Assembly (NCBI GenBank): GCA_961205875.1
Contig: OY540818.1
Coordinates: 12,808,761 to 12,872,760 of the forward strand
Origin: Sialis fuliginosa
Lineage: Eukaryota; Arthropoda; Insecta; Megaloptera; Sialidae
Direction: 5' to 3'
Length of the DNA: 64,000 nucleotides
The stretch's first letter is position 1, and each line of letters opens with the position of its first letter. The notes below the pieces were generated by a model. It was given only the letters and a program-made list of their open reading frames with translations, did no database searches and had not been told where the DNA came from. Of the stretch, positions 51,935 through 63,169 are shown piece by piece. The position numbers and the translations under genes were made by a program.

Positions 51935-54900
51935 ATGATTGAAGATATAACAGTGTTTTTTGGGTGTATTATACATTGCCCAAGACCATTTGAAGTTGAA
52001 ATTATCAATAATGGATATCTCGTCGTTCAGGGAAAAAAGGTAATTATCTATAAGTATTATATAATATTTGTAGGTCAATAAACAGCAAGCGCATAATTTT
52101 TAAATTTGTTAGATTTTTTAAATTTTGACATTTAAACAAAACAATTAATTTTTTTAAGCTTATACAAACAATACTAATAACAAATATCGTTATTTTTCGG
52201 TTGCGGTATATTTTAATTTTAAAATAGCATTTTATTGTGAATATAATATCTACCTACTTAAGTAAGTTTTAATATAACAATAATAATAATATAATAATAC
52301 CCCCTCCCCACTCGTCGTTATTTTAAAATGAAAAAAGTATTTTTTTGAAATATCCTAATATTGAAACATTTTATAAGTTAAGAGCAAAACAAGGTCATTT
52401 AAGTATACCTAGAATTTGTTTTAATTGAGAGACCGAAAAAAGGTCATTTAAAAATTAAAAACAATTGCTAATAATTTTTTAAAATAACCATAAATTAATT
52501 AAATGGAATATGTAGATACATATATTGACAGATTTTTTTTATTAAGGAGTTTGTATGTATGTATATCTCTATCTTCACATTTGTGAACCCAATTTTACAC
52601 ATTATGTTAATACAGTTGTTTATGCTTATATAACCATTAGAGATTGGAAAAATAGTTGTTGTTTTCAATGAAATAGTTACTAGTTGAATTTTTTTCGGAA
52701 AATAGTTGATAAATAGTTTTTTTACGTTTTAATAACAATTAGTGCAAACGAAGTAGTAAAAAGTATCGCAAATACTTTAAAAATAGTTGGAAAGGTAGTT
52801 GCAAATAGTTGATTTCAAATTGTGTTCAACCAAACCATTTTTCTAAAAACGGTGGAGATATGTAATAAAAATTACAATAAATGCATTTCTACGCAATAGT
52901 TGAAAAACTATTTTTCCAATCTCTAATAACCATATACAAAATTAATCATTAATTTATTAATTTAATTTAAAAACAGATAACTCGATTGTCTGAATCAGAA
53001 CCACCTGAACTACAGAATCCAAATGTGAAGCTGATAACGTTATCGAAGGGTCAATTTTTGATGCCGGGTCTGATCGACACCCACATCCACGCGCCACAGT
53101 ATCCCAACATGGGGTTAGGCTATGACAAACCCTTGCTCGACTGGCTGCTATGCTACACGTTCCCACTGGAAGCTAAGTACAGCAATGTAGAGTTTGCTAA
53201 GAAAGTGTACTCAAGGGTTGTGGTGAGATTTTTTATGTATTTATGTGTCTGAAGTTCTTAAAATTTGTTTATCAAATGGTCGGAACTTAAATATATTTAA
53301 ATCATTTCTAAAAACTTAATTGTACCACCAATTTCATTGCTTTAAACACTTATATTCTGCTTCTGAGTTTAAAATTAATATAATTATATAGTACTAATAC
53401 ATCCATTTAAAAATTAATAATCGGATTTAGTCATAAATTATCTTTTATATAGGGTCGAGCGGGGTAAATATGAAACACCAAAAAATGGGGTAAAAGTGAA
53501 ACAAGCTTGCAACTAAAAAACTAATTTGTTTATAGGAGAGTTATAAAAACTGACATCATCATTAAAGCTTTGTTAAAGCGACCTGATAATATGAATCGCT
53601 TAATATTTTACATTATACATATTTTGTCAATCCTCCCCCTCCTATTAACAAAAAAAACTAGTTATGAAACACCTTAAATTCAAGCTTTTACTTTTTTAAA
53701 TTCTTATATAAATATTTATATAGTGACTAAATGATTCTACGTCTAATTTTCTTGTATTTTAGTCGATATTTGTATGACGAGTTGAAGTTCACTGCAGGAA
53801 ATTTCACTAAAAAATTTCGACTTTTTGATTTCGTTAAAAGTATATTTATTGTATAGAAAATGACGTGAAAAGTTGATTGTTTTAAACCGCAGGTCTGTAT
53901 CTCAAACCGTTCTCGAGATATAGCCTCTCAAAGTTTTAGTTTTTTCAAATTTTTGGAGAAAAAAGGTCATAACTTTTGAACGCTTGGTCGGAATTGATTT
54001 TAGTTGACGGATTTGGAATCAGCGTGTCAAAATCTATATAATGACATGTATAACACCTTAAAACTCGAAAAAAAAAATTTCACGAAAAATCGAAAAAATT
54101 CAAAGGGGTATTACCTTAAAAAAATGTCGATTTTTGGCCAAAATTTTTTTGTCGGATTTTAAAGTATTATAAATGTCATTATATAGATTTTGACACGCTG
54201 ATTCCAAATCCGTCAACTAAAATCAATTCCGACCACGCGTTCAAAAGTTATGGCCTTTTTTCTCCAAAAATTTGAAAAAACTAAAACTTTGAGAGGCTAT
54301 ATCTCGAGAACGGTTTGAGATACAGACCTGCGGTTTGAAACAAACAACTTTTCACGTCATTTTCTATACAATAAACATACTTTTAACGAAATTAAAAATT
54401 CGAAATTTTTTAGTGAAATTTCCTGCAGTGAACTTCAACTCGTCATACAAATATCGACTAAAATACAAGAAAATAAGACGTAGAGGTATTATAGTTTTAT
54501 AACTGAGTGTGTAAATTAATATTAAATGCTATTTTTGATTAAAATGTTTGAGTTGCGCATAAAGACGAATAGGTATTCTAATAATATTTTTAAATTATTT
54601 ATGAACTGAAAACACAGCTTTGTATTAATTTACCCATAAAGTAAGGGAAGCACGGCTTCCCCTGCTTCCATGGACGCTTCGCCACTAATATAGAAGTATA
54701 TAACTAGTAGATGAATTTATTTGTATGTTAAAAAATTAAAAAAATTTTTCTGCAACCTAAAAATTACCCTCCCACCCTCGGTCCGAGACTGCCCATTTTA
54801 GAAATCTGGCAACTCATGGGGGGGGGGATTTATCCCCTGAATCCCTCCCCTATCTACGCCACTGATCGTATAATTCAAATGACGTAAATATTTCAAATGG

Positions 54901-57091
54901 TTATACATAAGCGCATCTAGTAGAAAAAATTAAAGTATGAATTTGTATCGTTAACTGTCAAAAAACATGAAAGATTTGTATTTTGTTTCACTTTTACCCC
55001 AGTTGACCCTATTAGGTAAGTGCGTATGTAAATTTCAGGAAAGTTCACTTTTATCTGGTACAACGACTGCTTCCTACTTTGCGACGGTCCATTACGAGAG
55101 CAGTATGGCGCTTGCCGACATCGTATGCGAGAAAGGGCAAAGGGCGTTCGTGGGAAAAGTCAACATGCACCGGTTGGCGCCGGACGATCTCAGGGAAAAG
55201 TCAGTGGACGAGTTACACACCACCACTAAAGACTTCATTGTTGCCGTTTTAAATAAAAAAGTATGACATTTTTAATTCGAAGCAGTATGCTATTATTAGA
55301 AAGTATTTGAGGATGTATTCCTTTACTAATTATTGATTTTTATTGATTTTTCTAGAACGACCTAGTACAGCCAACCATCACCCCAAGGTTTGCCTTATCC
55401 TGTGATGAAAGTTCTCTCGATTGCTTAGGAAAATTAGCTAAAATGTACAACTTAAATATACAGGTTTGTATTATATACATTACACATGTACACCACAGTT
55501 TGAATATACCAAAGATCTCATGGCCCCTACAAAGAGGGGCTGATAGGGCTCTAGCCTAAGGGCCCGGAGAGACGTGTCAACGAGATTTTTTTTTGGTCGT
55601 TGTCAAAAATAGTTAACAGAAGGAAGCCCGTCGAAAAATCCGGGCTTGGGGGCCCGCGATAGGATGTGAGGTCTTGTATTACATATTGTTTTTTTTATCT
55701 TGCATTTCAAAATGTCTAAGTATGGTTCTGTATTTACCAACAATGAAGTTTCCGCATTATTTATGTATTAATTACTTCTTCTAGAGCCACATTTCTGAAA
55801 ACAAGGATGAAGTAACTGAAACTCTGAAACTATATATGCAAAGTACTTCATACGCGGATGTCTATAATTGTGCGAATCTTTTAACTTCAAAGGTAAAGTA
55901 TTTAATATTGGTGGTGATTTCTTTGAATAAATAAGGACCAAATAAGAATACATGTATACATTTCGATTTTTTGAGTCTATAGGATCTATTATTTTTTTCC
56001 TGGGTGGAACGATGTTCTTCCTTATAATCTAATGTTTTGAAATACCTAATATGAATAAAAAGTTTATTGAAAACATTTAAACCAAAGTCAATAACTTAAT
56101 AATGTTACTATATTCGCAAAAAATAGTTCTAAAAAATATATTCACATATAATTCTAAAATATCTTACAATTAGACAATAATGGCGCATGCAATTCATTTA
56201 ACCCAATTGGAAATGGATATGATGGCAAAAACAGGGACATCCATTGCACATTGCCCCACTTCCAACACTTTACTACGAAGTGGACTGTGCGATGTCAGGG
56301 AACTGATAGAGAAAGGGATCACAGTTGGACTTGGAACAGGTAAAATGCTTATAGTCTGTTTCATTTAAGATTGCAGTGGTGGGCGGGGATTAGACGGTAC
56401 GATTCATATAGGAAATATGAACTATTCTAGCACTAGAATAAAAATAGTTTTTTTTGGTCGTTGTATTATGCTTCCTATGTTAGCTATCGCTACAATTTTA
56501 AATGAAACAGACTATAGTTGATATATTATATAGATGGAGATTCTTAAAATGATCTCAGAAAGATATCTTTTTTTAACATATGACAAAAATGATATCTTTA
56601 TGGAAACATTCTGAAAAAGTTTACTGTTTTGTTAGGTACTTGCTTAATATTTATAGTTGTCAAGTACATCTTTATATGATTTTTTTAGATGTATCAGGTG
56701 GTTCAACTCTATCAATAATTGATGTTATGAGAGCTGCTATAGAAACTTCTATTCACATTTCTTATCAAAAAGAAAATTATACTCCATTGAATTACAAAGA
56801 AGTATTTTATTTAGCTACATTAGGTGGAGCTAAAGGTTAATATGGATAAAATTATTAAAAAAATATATTTTATTAATATTTATAAATTGTTTTGTAGCAT
56901 TATCTTTGGGTGATAAAATTGGTAATTTTGCTAAAGGAAAAGAATTCGATGCTTTAGTAATTGATATGGAAGCATTTAATTCAAGTCTTTTAACAGATTG
57001 CTCTTCGGAAGAACTTTTGCAGAAATTTGTATTTACAGGAGATGATCGAAATATAAATCGAATTTTTGTTGGTGGAAAATCGTTAAAATAA
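51935..57091 (+). CDS. Guanine deaminase, 431 residues, eight exons
   Basis: Exons: 51935-52039, 52977-53222, 55039-55260, 55356-55463, 55785-55892, 56174-56339, 56689-56835, 56898-57091. All phases agree; 56836 uses a weaker donor, gttaat. The enzyme hydrolyses guanine to xanthine and ammonia in the cytosol, the first step of guanine catabolism towards uric acid. It is a zinc amidohydrolase: PGLIDTHIH (metal ligands H71, H73), GTTTASYFAT, TPRFALSC, SHISENKDE (H229 metal ligand, E232 catalytic), MAHAIHL (H268), GTSIAHCPTSN, GLGTDVSGG (D319 metal ligand) and ATLGGAK..GxIGNF.KGKEFDA near the end. Length is close to the vertebrate enzyme (about 450). The start gives a short beta-strand-like N terminus typical of the family. 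A polyadenylation signal follows at 57156. The metal ligands and catalytic residues I can check are present, so it should be active. Confidence 0.95.
52637..52926. mobile_element. MITE in guanine deaminase intron 1
   Basis: About 290 bp with terminal inverted repeats 'ttagagattggaaaaatagt' and its complement 'ctatttttccaatctctaa'. It ends 50 bases before exon 2. 'Aatagttg' recurs many times inside. TA may be the target duplication. Confidence 0.8.
53451..55010. mobile_element. Outer transposon in guanine deaminase intron 2, split by a nested element
   Basis: Left end 'agggtcgagcggggtaaata' followed by 'tgaaac'; right end 'gtttcacttttaccccagtt' followed by 'gaccct'. These are inverted repeats of each other. 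The ~1 kb palindromic element lies inside. The right end finishes 28 bases before exon 3, so the element now supplies part of the sequence just upstream of the splice acceptor. Confidence 0.7.
53691..54684. repeat. Palindromic repeat element, copy 2, nested
   Basis: Same element as 425-1399, in the same orientation judged by its right flank. Palindrome 53740-54480, centre near 54110. All four arm segments are intact here, including the 10 bases missing from one arm of copy 1. The central 130 bases (about 54041-54179) read as the reverse complement of the copy 1 centre (771-906). Confidence 0.88.
55510..55680. repeat. GC-rich repeat fragment in guanine deaminase intron 4
   Basis: Contains 'ggcccctacaaagaggggct' and 'cgggcttgggggcccgcgat'. 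A related tail, 'ccctcccagggtctgcgata', occurs near 45615. Probably an eroded element end. Confidence 0.45.
56350..56516. mobile_element. Small MITE in guanine deaminase intron 6
   Basis: 167 bp with 17-base terminal inverted repeats TATAGTCTGTTTCATTT and AAATGAAACAGACTATA. The left end begins only 10 bases after the donor of exon 6. Confidence 0.8.
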
Positions 57092-57155
57092 TTAATTAAT
57101 TTGTAATTTAATTCTTTTGAATTATGCATAAACTCTTGTAAGATAATTTATTTAA

Positions 57156-57161
57156 AATAAA
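57156..57161 (+). terminator. Polyadenylation signal of guanine deaminase
   Basis: AATAAA, 65 bases past the stop codon, followed by a T-rich stretch. Confidence 0.65.
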
Positions 57162-57760
57162 TAATTTCAAATAATTTTTTTTACACTTTCTTGTAATTAT
57201 TTCAATTCGTTTCACTCGTATTATAATGATTTTTTATGAATGGATTGTATATTATTCAAAATAACCTGTGATCAACGGACAGACGGACGGACACCGGATT
57301 AATTTCATAAGCTTTCATGTTTAAGTACCTAGGGATATTTAATAAGTTACTAAATTTATAATATTTTCAAATAAAATATTTTATAATACTTGAAATACGA
57401 ATATTTTTGTAAATTAATTTATTTATTATTTATATAGGAAATGTGATTCAAAATTCAACACTAAATTAAAGTGATATATAAAACATTAATATTAATTTCT
57501 CATTTTTCATTTGGTGACATTCACAATATAGGGGAAATTTCATCCGCACAAATGGCACCAATTTATTAAAAATTGACATTTAATGTGCGTCTATAAAGCA
57601 AGGCAGTTCATGAAGTTTTGGATATTTGTCTAGATATTATTTGATATTTGTGGCATTCTCAATAGATAAAGAACGATTATGAATACGGGTGTTAGTGAAT
57701 AGTATTAAACAAAATATTATATAATACATACATACTATTTGTTATTTGTGTGTAGATTGT

Positions 57761-57766
57761 ATGTAA
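57761..57766 (+). promoter_or_regulatory. Minimal start-stop uORF before Sds3
   Basis: ATG TAA lies one base before the main ATG (57768-57770). Such start-stop elements can stall or divert initiating ribosomes; whether the transcript leader includes it is inferred. Confidence 0.45.
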
Positions 57767-57767
57767 C

Positions 57768-60700
57768 ATGTCTTACCAAGGGTCTCCTTATTCAAATTTT
57801 TACAATCAGGATGAATATGATTTCGATGACGTTAAATTTGACAAATATGATAAGTTTTTCGACGAATTTCTCGATGAAAGTGATGAAGGTACTTTATCAC
57901 GATTAATTGTGTAAACTTGGAATTATTGTTAAAATAAATTATGTTATTATTATTTTAGACACAGAGGAAGCTAGTGAAACTGAAATGGGACGAAACGAAG
58001 AACCATTAGAAATAAAAGAACAGTATGTATTATTATATTAATGATATCTTCTTGCATGCTTCAAAATCATATTTTTTTGCTTATAGAATGTACCAAGATA
58101 AATTAGCAAGTTTGAAAAAACAACTCCAACAGTTAAAAGATGGATCACATCCTGCATATAATCATAGAGTAAAAAATTTAGAATATCAGTATAATGAAAG
58201 ATTACGATTAAATGGTATTTATACGGATTATATGATGGAGTGTGTAGAACGCGAATATATCATGGAAAAAAAGAATGCATTACGAGAATTTGAAGAGAAG
58301 AAAGTAGATTTACGTGATAATCTTTTAACAGATTTTGAAGAAAAGAAAAAACTTATTGAGACTGAACGACATACAATGGAACTTATTGGAGATCCTACAG
58401 AAGTAAGCCAATTATTATTTTTTAAATATATTGTAGTACTAACTAGAAAAAAATATTTTTTTTAGATTTTATTTTAATAAAATTTGAAGTTCTGTCTATG
58501 AGTTTAGTATTTATTATTATATATATATATTAATGTACGTTGGTGTCTAACAACGTGCATAATTCTGTAATTGTACTTTTTATATTTTCATAACAAAACA
58601 GAGTATATGCTCAGGAGAATATATTTATAAGGTTGTCGGAAAAATAATTTTTGACGTACTAGAGTCATTTACATCTATGTTATTGCTATATTATTTGACA
58701 GTTGACAGTTCTAGCATTCAAAATTGAGTGAATTCGGTTGAGTTTTGAAGATTTTGCAACAGAGGTAAGATAAGAGATATTTATTTCTGCAACCGTTAAA
58801 AAAACATTGTTTTTTAGTCAAGGCTAGTTTCTCAACTAACGAACATTCACTCTCATGCGTCATTTTACACTTTAGGTACACAAATAATTATATTTTACAC
58901 TTGTTTTTATAATTTATTAATGGCTCTAGTTTTGAGAATCGAAAATAATTTTTATCGAGATTTTACTTTATAGAATTAAATTATAATCAAATACAATATG
59001 TATTTTCAAAAATGTACTATTGTATTATTACAGGTAAAACCAGTAATGACTCGAAAACTTAGAAGAAGACCTAATGATCCAGTTCCAGTACAAGAGAAAA
59101 GAAGGAAGCCTACCACATCCCAATTAACATTTCTTCTTGATGAAAAGGAGGTTGAAAATGATCTAAAAATAATAGCACGAGGAAAATCTTTTTCTACTAC
59201 CATTCGAAAACCTGGTAAAGGAAGAAAAGATATTTAAAAAGGCTTATATTTAAAAAAATATGGAAAGCATTTATCAAAAAAATATATATTTTTTAAATTT
59301 AAATTATAAATGCTCTTCATATAAGAAAGATTATTTTGGTCATAATTATAGTACTTAATATGATTTAATAATAGCTATTCATGGTGAAATTGAATCAATT
59401 TTAAATTCAGAGACAATTAATGCTAAAAATTTTGCCTCTGGTTGATTTTTGGATGCATCCAGAGAAATTTAAAACTTGTTTTTTTAACTGTTTATGATAT
59501 TAAAGTAAATTCAGACTAAATAATATTCAGTAAAAATAAAAATTTCAACATTCAATCCCTAATGGCGGAGGTAAACAGGGGGTGTGTTTTCACAATTTTT
59601 AACAAAAACCCAAGATATTTACAATTTTGTATAATGAATAAAGTAAAAAAAATTGTAATAGTTCACCCCCTGTCATGTATGAAGGTTTCTAATTAATTTC
59701 ATTCGATCTGGTGGGAAAAATATCATGGAGTGGGGTTTCAGAAGGAAAATAACCCCTTATCTCACATAGGAGCCGAGATATTTACAATTTTGTATAATGA
59801 ATAAAAAGCAAAAAAATTATTATATTACACTCCCTGTCACATATGAAGGGTTGTAATTAGTTTCATTCAATCTGGCAGGAAAAATACTATTGAGGTATTA
59901 AATGAACAAGAGGTAATATTTTTTGTGTCAATTGACTGCATTTAAATTTGGTTGAAACACACGGTGAATGATTATTAGTGTAAATAAATAAATATCAAAT
60001 GAGTTGAAATTAATTGTGGCTAAAATATTAAATATTGTATATAATTATCTTTATTTCTTTCTTCTTGCTTTGTACTTACGCTTTGTTTTTAAAAACAAAT
60101 TAATTTAAATATTTTAATAAAGATTGATTTCATGTAATTGCTTTTTTATATTTCGTACTTATTTTTGGTTTGTCTTTAATAATTTTTAATTTAAAAATAA
60201 ATCATATGCTGGCTTGAATATTTATATGACAAGTATTATTATTCTACTTATCTGTTTTGTTTAAAAAAAAGAAAAGAAAATTTACACAGTAAGTTACAAG
60301 TATTATTTATTTAGTAATAATAAATAGAAAATTAAAAAATACTGTTTACACAAGATAGATAAGAAGTCATTACCAAAATTAAAAACAAGTATTTTGGTAA
60401 ATAATTTTATTCAATCAGTATGTGTGTGGATCAATTTTTTAATTTATTTGGGTGTGTATTTTTTAAACACGGTATTATATAATTATTTATTATTCAAGCA
60501 TCTGTATTACCAACTTCACCGTCACCAGCACAAAATCAGAATTCTGATCCACCTCAATTGTTTGAGACTCGAGTTGAAGACGGTAAATTATTGTATGATA
60601 GACGATGGTACCATCGAGGACAGCCAGTGTACGTAGAAGGAAAAGACATGCCTCGATTTGCTGCTAATATATCTGCAATTAGTTCAGAAGCTGTACGTAT

Positions 60701-60851
60701 ATAAAGTTTTAATTATTTTATATGCGTGTTTACAATGATCTTTTTATTTTTTTAGATATGGGTAAAGAAAGTAACTGATAATAGTAAAGTCCGTATCTAC
60801 ATATCTCATTTAGGCCGTGGAAGAATTTCAATGAAACGTAGAGCATCATAA
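57768..60851 (+). CDS. Sds3/SUDS3, Sin3 histone-deacetylase complex subunit, 323 residues
   Basis: Exons: 57768-57888, 57959-58022, 58087-58402, 59034-59214, 60499-60692, 60756-60851; all phases agree. The protein scaffolds Sin3 and the class I histone deacetylase and promotes deacetylase activity at repressed genes in the nucleus. Residues 1-60 are acidic (DYDFDDV.. DEFLDESDE). Residues about 62-165 are the Sds3 coiled coil (YQDKLASLKKQLQQLKDG, then YQYNERLRLN). Next comes KPVMTRKLRRRPNDPVP, a stretch near-identical to the vertebrate protein, then a variable linker. The C-terminal Tudor-like capping domain (FETRVEDGKLLYDRRWYHRG..IWVKKVTDNSKVRIY) ends in MKRRAS. Length matches human SUDS3 (about 328). 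An AATAAA overlaps the region just after the stop. If intron 4 is retained, the frame ends after KGRKDI at 59237, giving a form without the C-terminal domain. Confidence 0.95.
59543..59900. repeat. Tandem repeat unit in Sds3 intron 4
   Basis: Two ~140-base units share 'atatttacaattttgtataa' followed by 'tgaataaa', then 'caccccctgtca' or 'cactccctgtca', then 'tttcattc.atctgg'. A third, more divergent unit is at 63545-63690. Probably part of a dispersed element. Confidence 0.65.
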
Positions 60852-60879
60852 AATAAACCTTAGTCTTTTTAATTTAAAG

Positions 60880-60999
60880 GAAGATGCACAACCTTTCTTT
60901 GTCAAGGGTAAAACCAAAATAAAAGTAATTTTTTCGTGGGCACCCGGTCCATATACTTATAGTGTAGATGTTTTAAATGGAAATAAATCTCGAATATGA
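60880..60999 (+). other. Unexplained coding-like stretch after the Sds3 stop
   Basis: A 39-codon frame (EDAQPFFVKG..FSWAPGPYTYSVDVLNGNKSRI, stop at 60997) follows a plausible acceptor (ctttttaatttaaag). Its composition is much more protein-like and GC-richer than the surrounding DNA. It is not part of the Sds3 family. It may be an alternative last exon, a relic of another gene, or chance in the 3' UTR. Confidence 0.3.
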
Positions 61000-61535
61000 T
61001 GTAATATTCATTTTTTTACCCTTCTCTTATTAATTTTAATAAAAATGTTAAGTTATAAAATTGTAATTTCATAAGTATGAAGAATATGTTTTGGGACGAT
61101 ATACTATATTAATATTTTTATTTAGTAAAGTTTTTGTTAATTGTTTATTTCTTAATATTTAATACTTTATTAATGAATTGATTATTAAGAAATATATTTG
61201 TTATTTTTTTTGAATAATCAACTTTGTATTATGATTTATACTTATTAATAAAGAATCCTACTATGGTGGGTAAAAAAATGATTTTTTTGTTTTAGAATTT
61301 CCATCAAAAAATATGTAAAAATTTGCGGAAATAATGAAATTACAGCATTTTTAGTAGGAGAAGGTAGATGAGTAAATAGGGGAATTAATAATGCCATTTT
61401 ATTCCCCCCTTTAGAATCAAACATTTATTTGTAACATTTTTTTCATAAATATTTAGGTGGTAAGTTTGAAAATGAACACATGGTATGTATTTTTATATGG
61501 TTTACCCTTAATTAAGTAAAATATATCTGATTTTA

Positions 61536-61808
61536 CCATAGAGATGTAATATAACTGGAGCGATAACTCAATGTTATAAATGTGTTATGCGAGATAGCTA
61601 ATATCATGTACCGTACTTCTTTGTCTAACAAACTCTAATTGGCTGATGGTGTGACAACTATCTGTACTAAAAATATTGGATTTACACGATATGGTGATAA
61701 CTATGAGATTAGAGAATACTAGGAGAAATGTGGTACATTGAAATGTATCTTTATTAGCTTGCGCTCACCCATTAGAGTTATCATTCCAGTTATATTACAT
61801 TTCTATGG
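61536..61808. mobile_element. MITE directly upstream of the MARCH gene
   Basis: 273 bp with terminal inverted repeats of about 33 bases: 'ccatagagatgtaatataac' on the left and 'gttatattacatttctatgg' on the right, then 'gcgataactc' / 'gagttatcat' inside. The right end is 91 bases from the start codon, so it overlaps the likely promoter or 5' UTR. Confidence 0.82.
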
Positions 61809-61899
61809 ATTTCGCTTATTCTATAGTAATTGTTACCATGGAAAAAATAATCTGAAAATGACTTTTTAATATCAAAAATTCTACTATGGGGGTTGACAT

Positions 61900-63115
61900 A
61901 TGGAAGATATTAATACTAATATTGATGAACAGCCAACGATTAATGAAAATGAATCAGCTGAACAAAAATCATCAGTATCTGAAGTATCAAATAGAACATT
62001 TTGTCGTATTTGCTATGAAGACCATAATGAAAACCTTATTTCTCCTTGTTGCTGTAAGGTTAGTCCTTTTAAATTATTATCTAATCGTGTTGCTCTCAAT
62101 GAAATTTGTCATTAAAAGTAATCAACTAAATTTAATTCAAGTGTACCATAAGCAGGTTTACTTATTTTTGTTGACATAGGGAATGAAGGGGGAGGGGGAG
62201 ACCAAAATATGTAAGGAAAAAACTACAAAACAAAGAATATTTTAAAAATGATACCCATTATTTAAAATTACTTTTTTTACTTCCATATTTGTTTACATAT
62301 TCTTTATAAGAAATAAACACACGTTCCAAGAATTCTCGTTATCTCTACATTAAAATGTAGAGGAATTCAGGGAATTCCAGACAAAAGGTTATTCAATTTA
62401 TTTAAAATAAATTGAATAAAAAAAAACTTTTACATCTTATCATTTGGGGAAGGGGGGAGTCTACAATTTTCTTTACAAAGGGGTGGGGGTGGGGGTCTAA
62501 AATCAATGGAATTATACTATTATTACACATCTGAGGGCAATTTTTATAAAAAAATTTAAAAGTATAAGTTTTGTTTGAAACATTAGTCATATTATATTTA
62601 TTTGTTATTATCTGTAGGGTACTATGGCTTATGTTCATAAAACATGTTTGGAAAAATGGTTGGCTGAATCAAATTCAAATCTATGTGAACTGTGCCATTA
62701 TGTATACGAAACACATCGAAAGGTTCGAATCTGTGCGTCAAAGTCATTATCTGAATGGCTTTGTCTAACGGACCTTAATCTCGGATTTGAAATACGTAGT
62801 GTTCGTAGTGATCTGGTAATCTTCTTTATGGTAACTCCCATCCTCATGGTTATGTCGTATTTATGTGTCATGGCTGTTGACTATTATACACAAGATAAAT
62901 TCTTTTATATTCCGGCGGCTAGATGGACTTCTGTGTCATTGCTGGCTATGACATTTGTTATGACAACAGGATATTATTCATGGGTTTACATGATGTTTCG
63001 TTATCATAGTCGGGTTTGGTTTTATTGGTGGCAGAGGGAAAGTATTGTGGAAATTGTTTTACCGAATCAATGTACTCAATGTACAACTAATTATATACAA
63101 GAAACTGCTGTATAA
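61900..63115 (+). CDS. MARCH2/3-type membrane RING-CH E3 ubiquitin ligase, 218 residues
   Basis: Exons 61900-62058 and 62618-63115 (phase 0, intron 559 bp). The family transfers ubiquitin to membrane proteins in endosomes, ER and plasma membrane and controls their traffic. The RING-CH (C4HC3) domain is complete: C35, C38, C50, C52, H60, C63, C76, C79, with W67 of the CLEKWL motif. Two transmembrane segments follow (about residues 118-143 and 157-180), with the RYHSRVWFYWW segment after the second. The C terminus, QETAV, is a class I PDZ ligand like that of vertebrate MARCH2. The intron falls inside the RING-CH domain. Assignment to the MARCH2/3 branch rests on HKSCLEKWL-like and CELCH motifs, length and topology. 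An AATAAA follows the stop by a few bases. Confidence 0.93.
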
Positions 63116-63121
63116 TTTATA

Positions 63122-63127
63122 AATAAA
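63122..63127 (+). terminator. Polyadenylation signal of the MARCH gene
   Basis: AATAAA, 7 bases after the stop codon, followed by a T-rich tract. Confidence 0.7.
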
Positions 63128-63169
63128 GTTTTTTTTATATAAGAATTTATGTTTTATACTCAATATTTT

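Noticed and set aside
54967-55038. Upstream extension of guanine deaminase exon 3, and an AG|gtaagt recursive splice site at 55014
   Set aside because: The extension breaks the reading phase with exon 2 and lies in a transposon end; a recursive site would leave an intron of about 23 bases, too short to splice.
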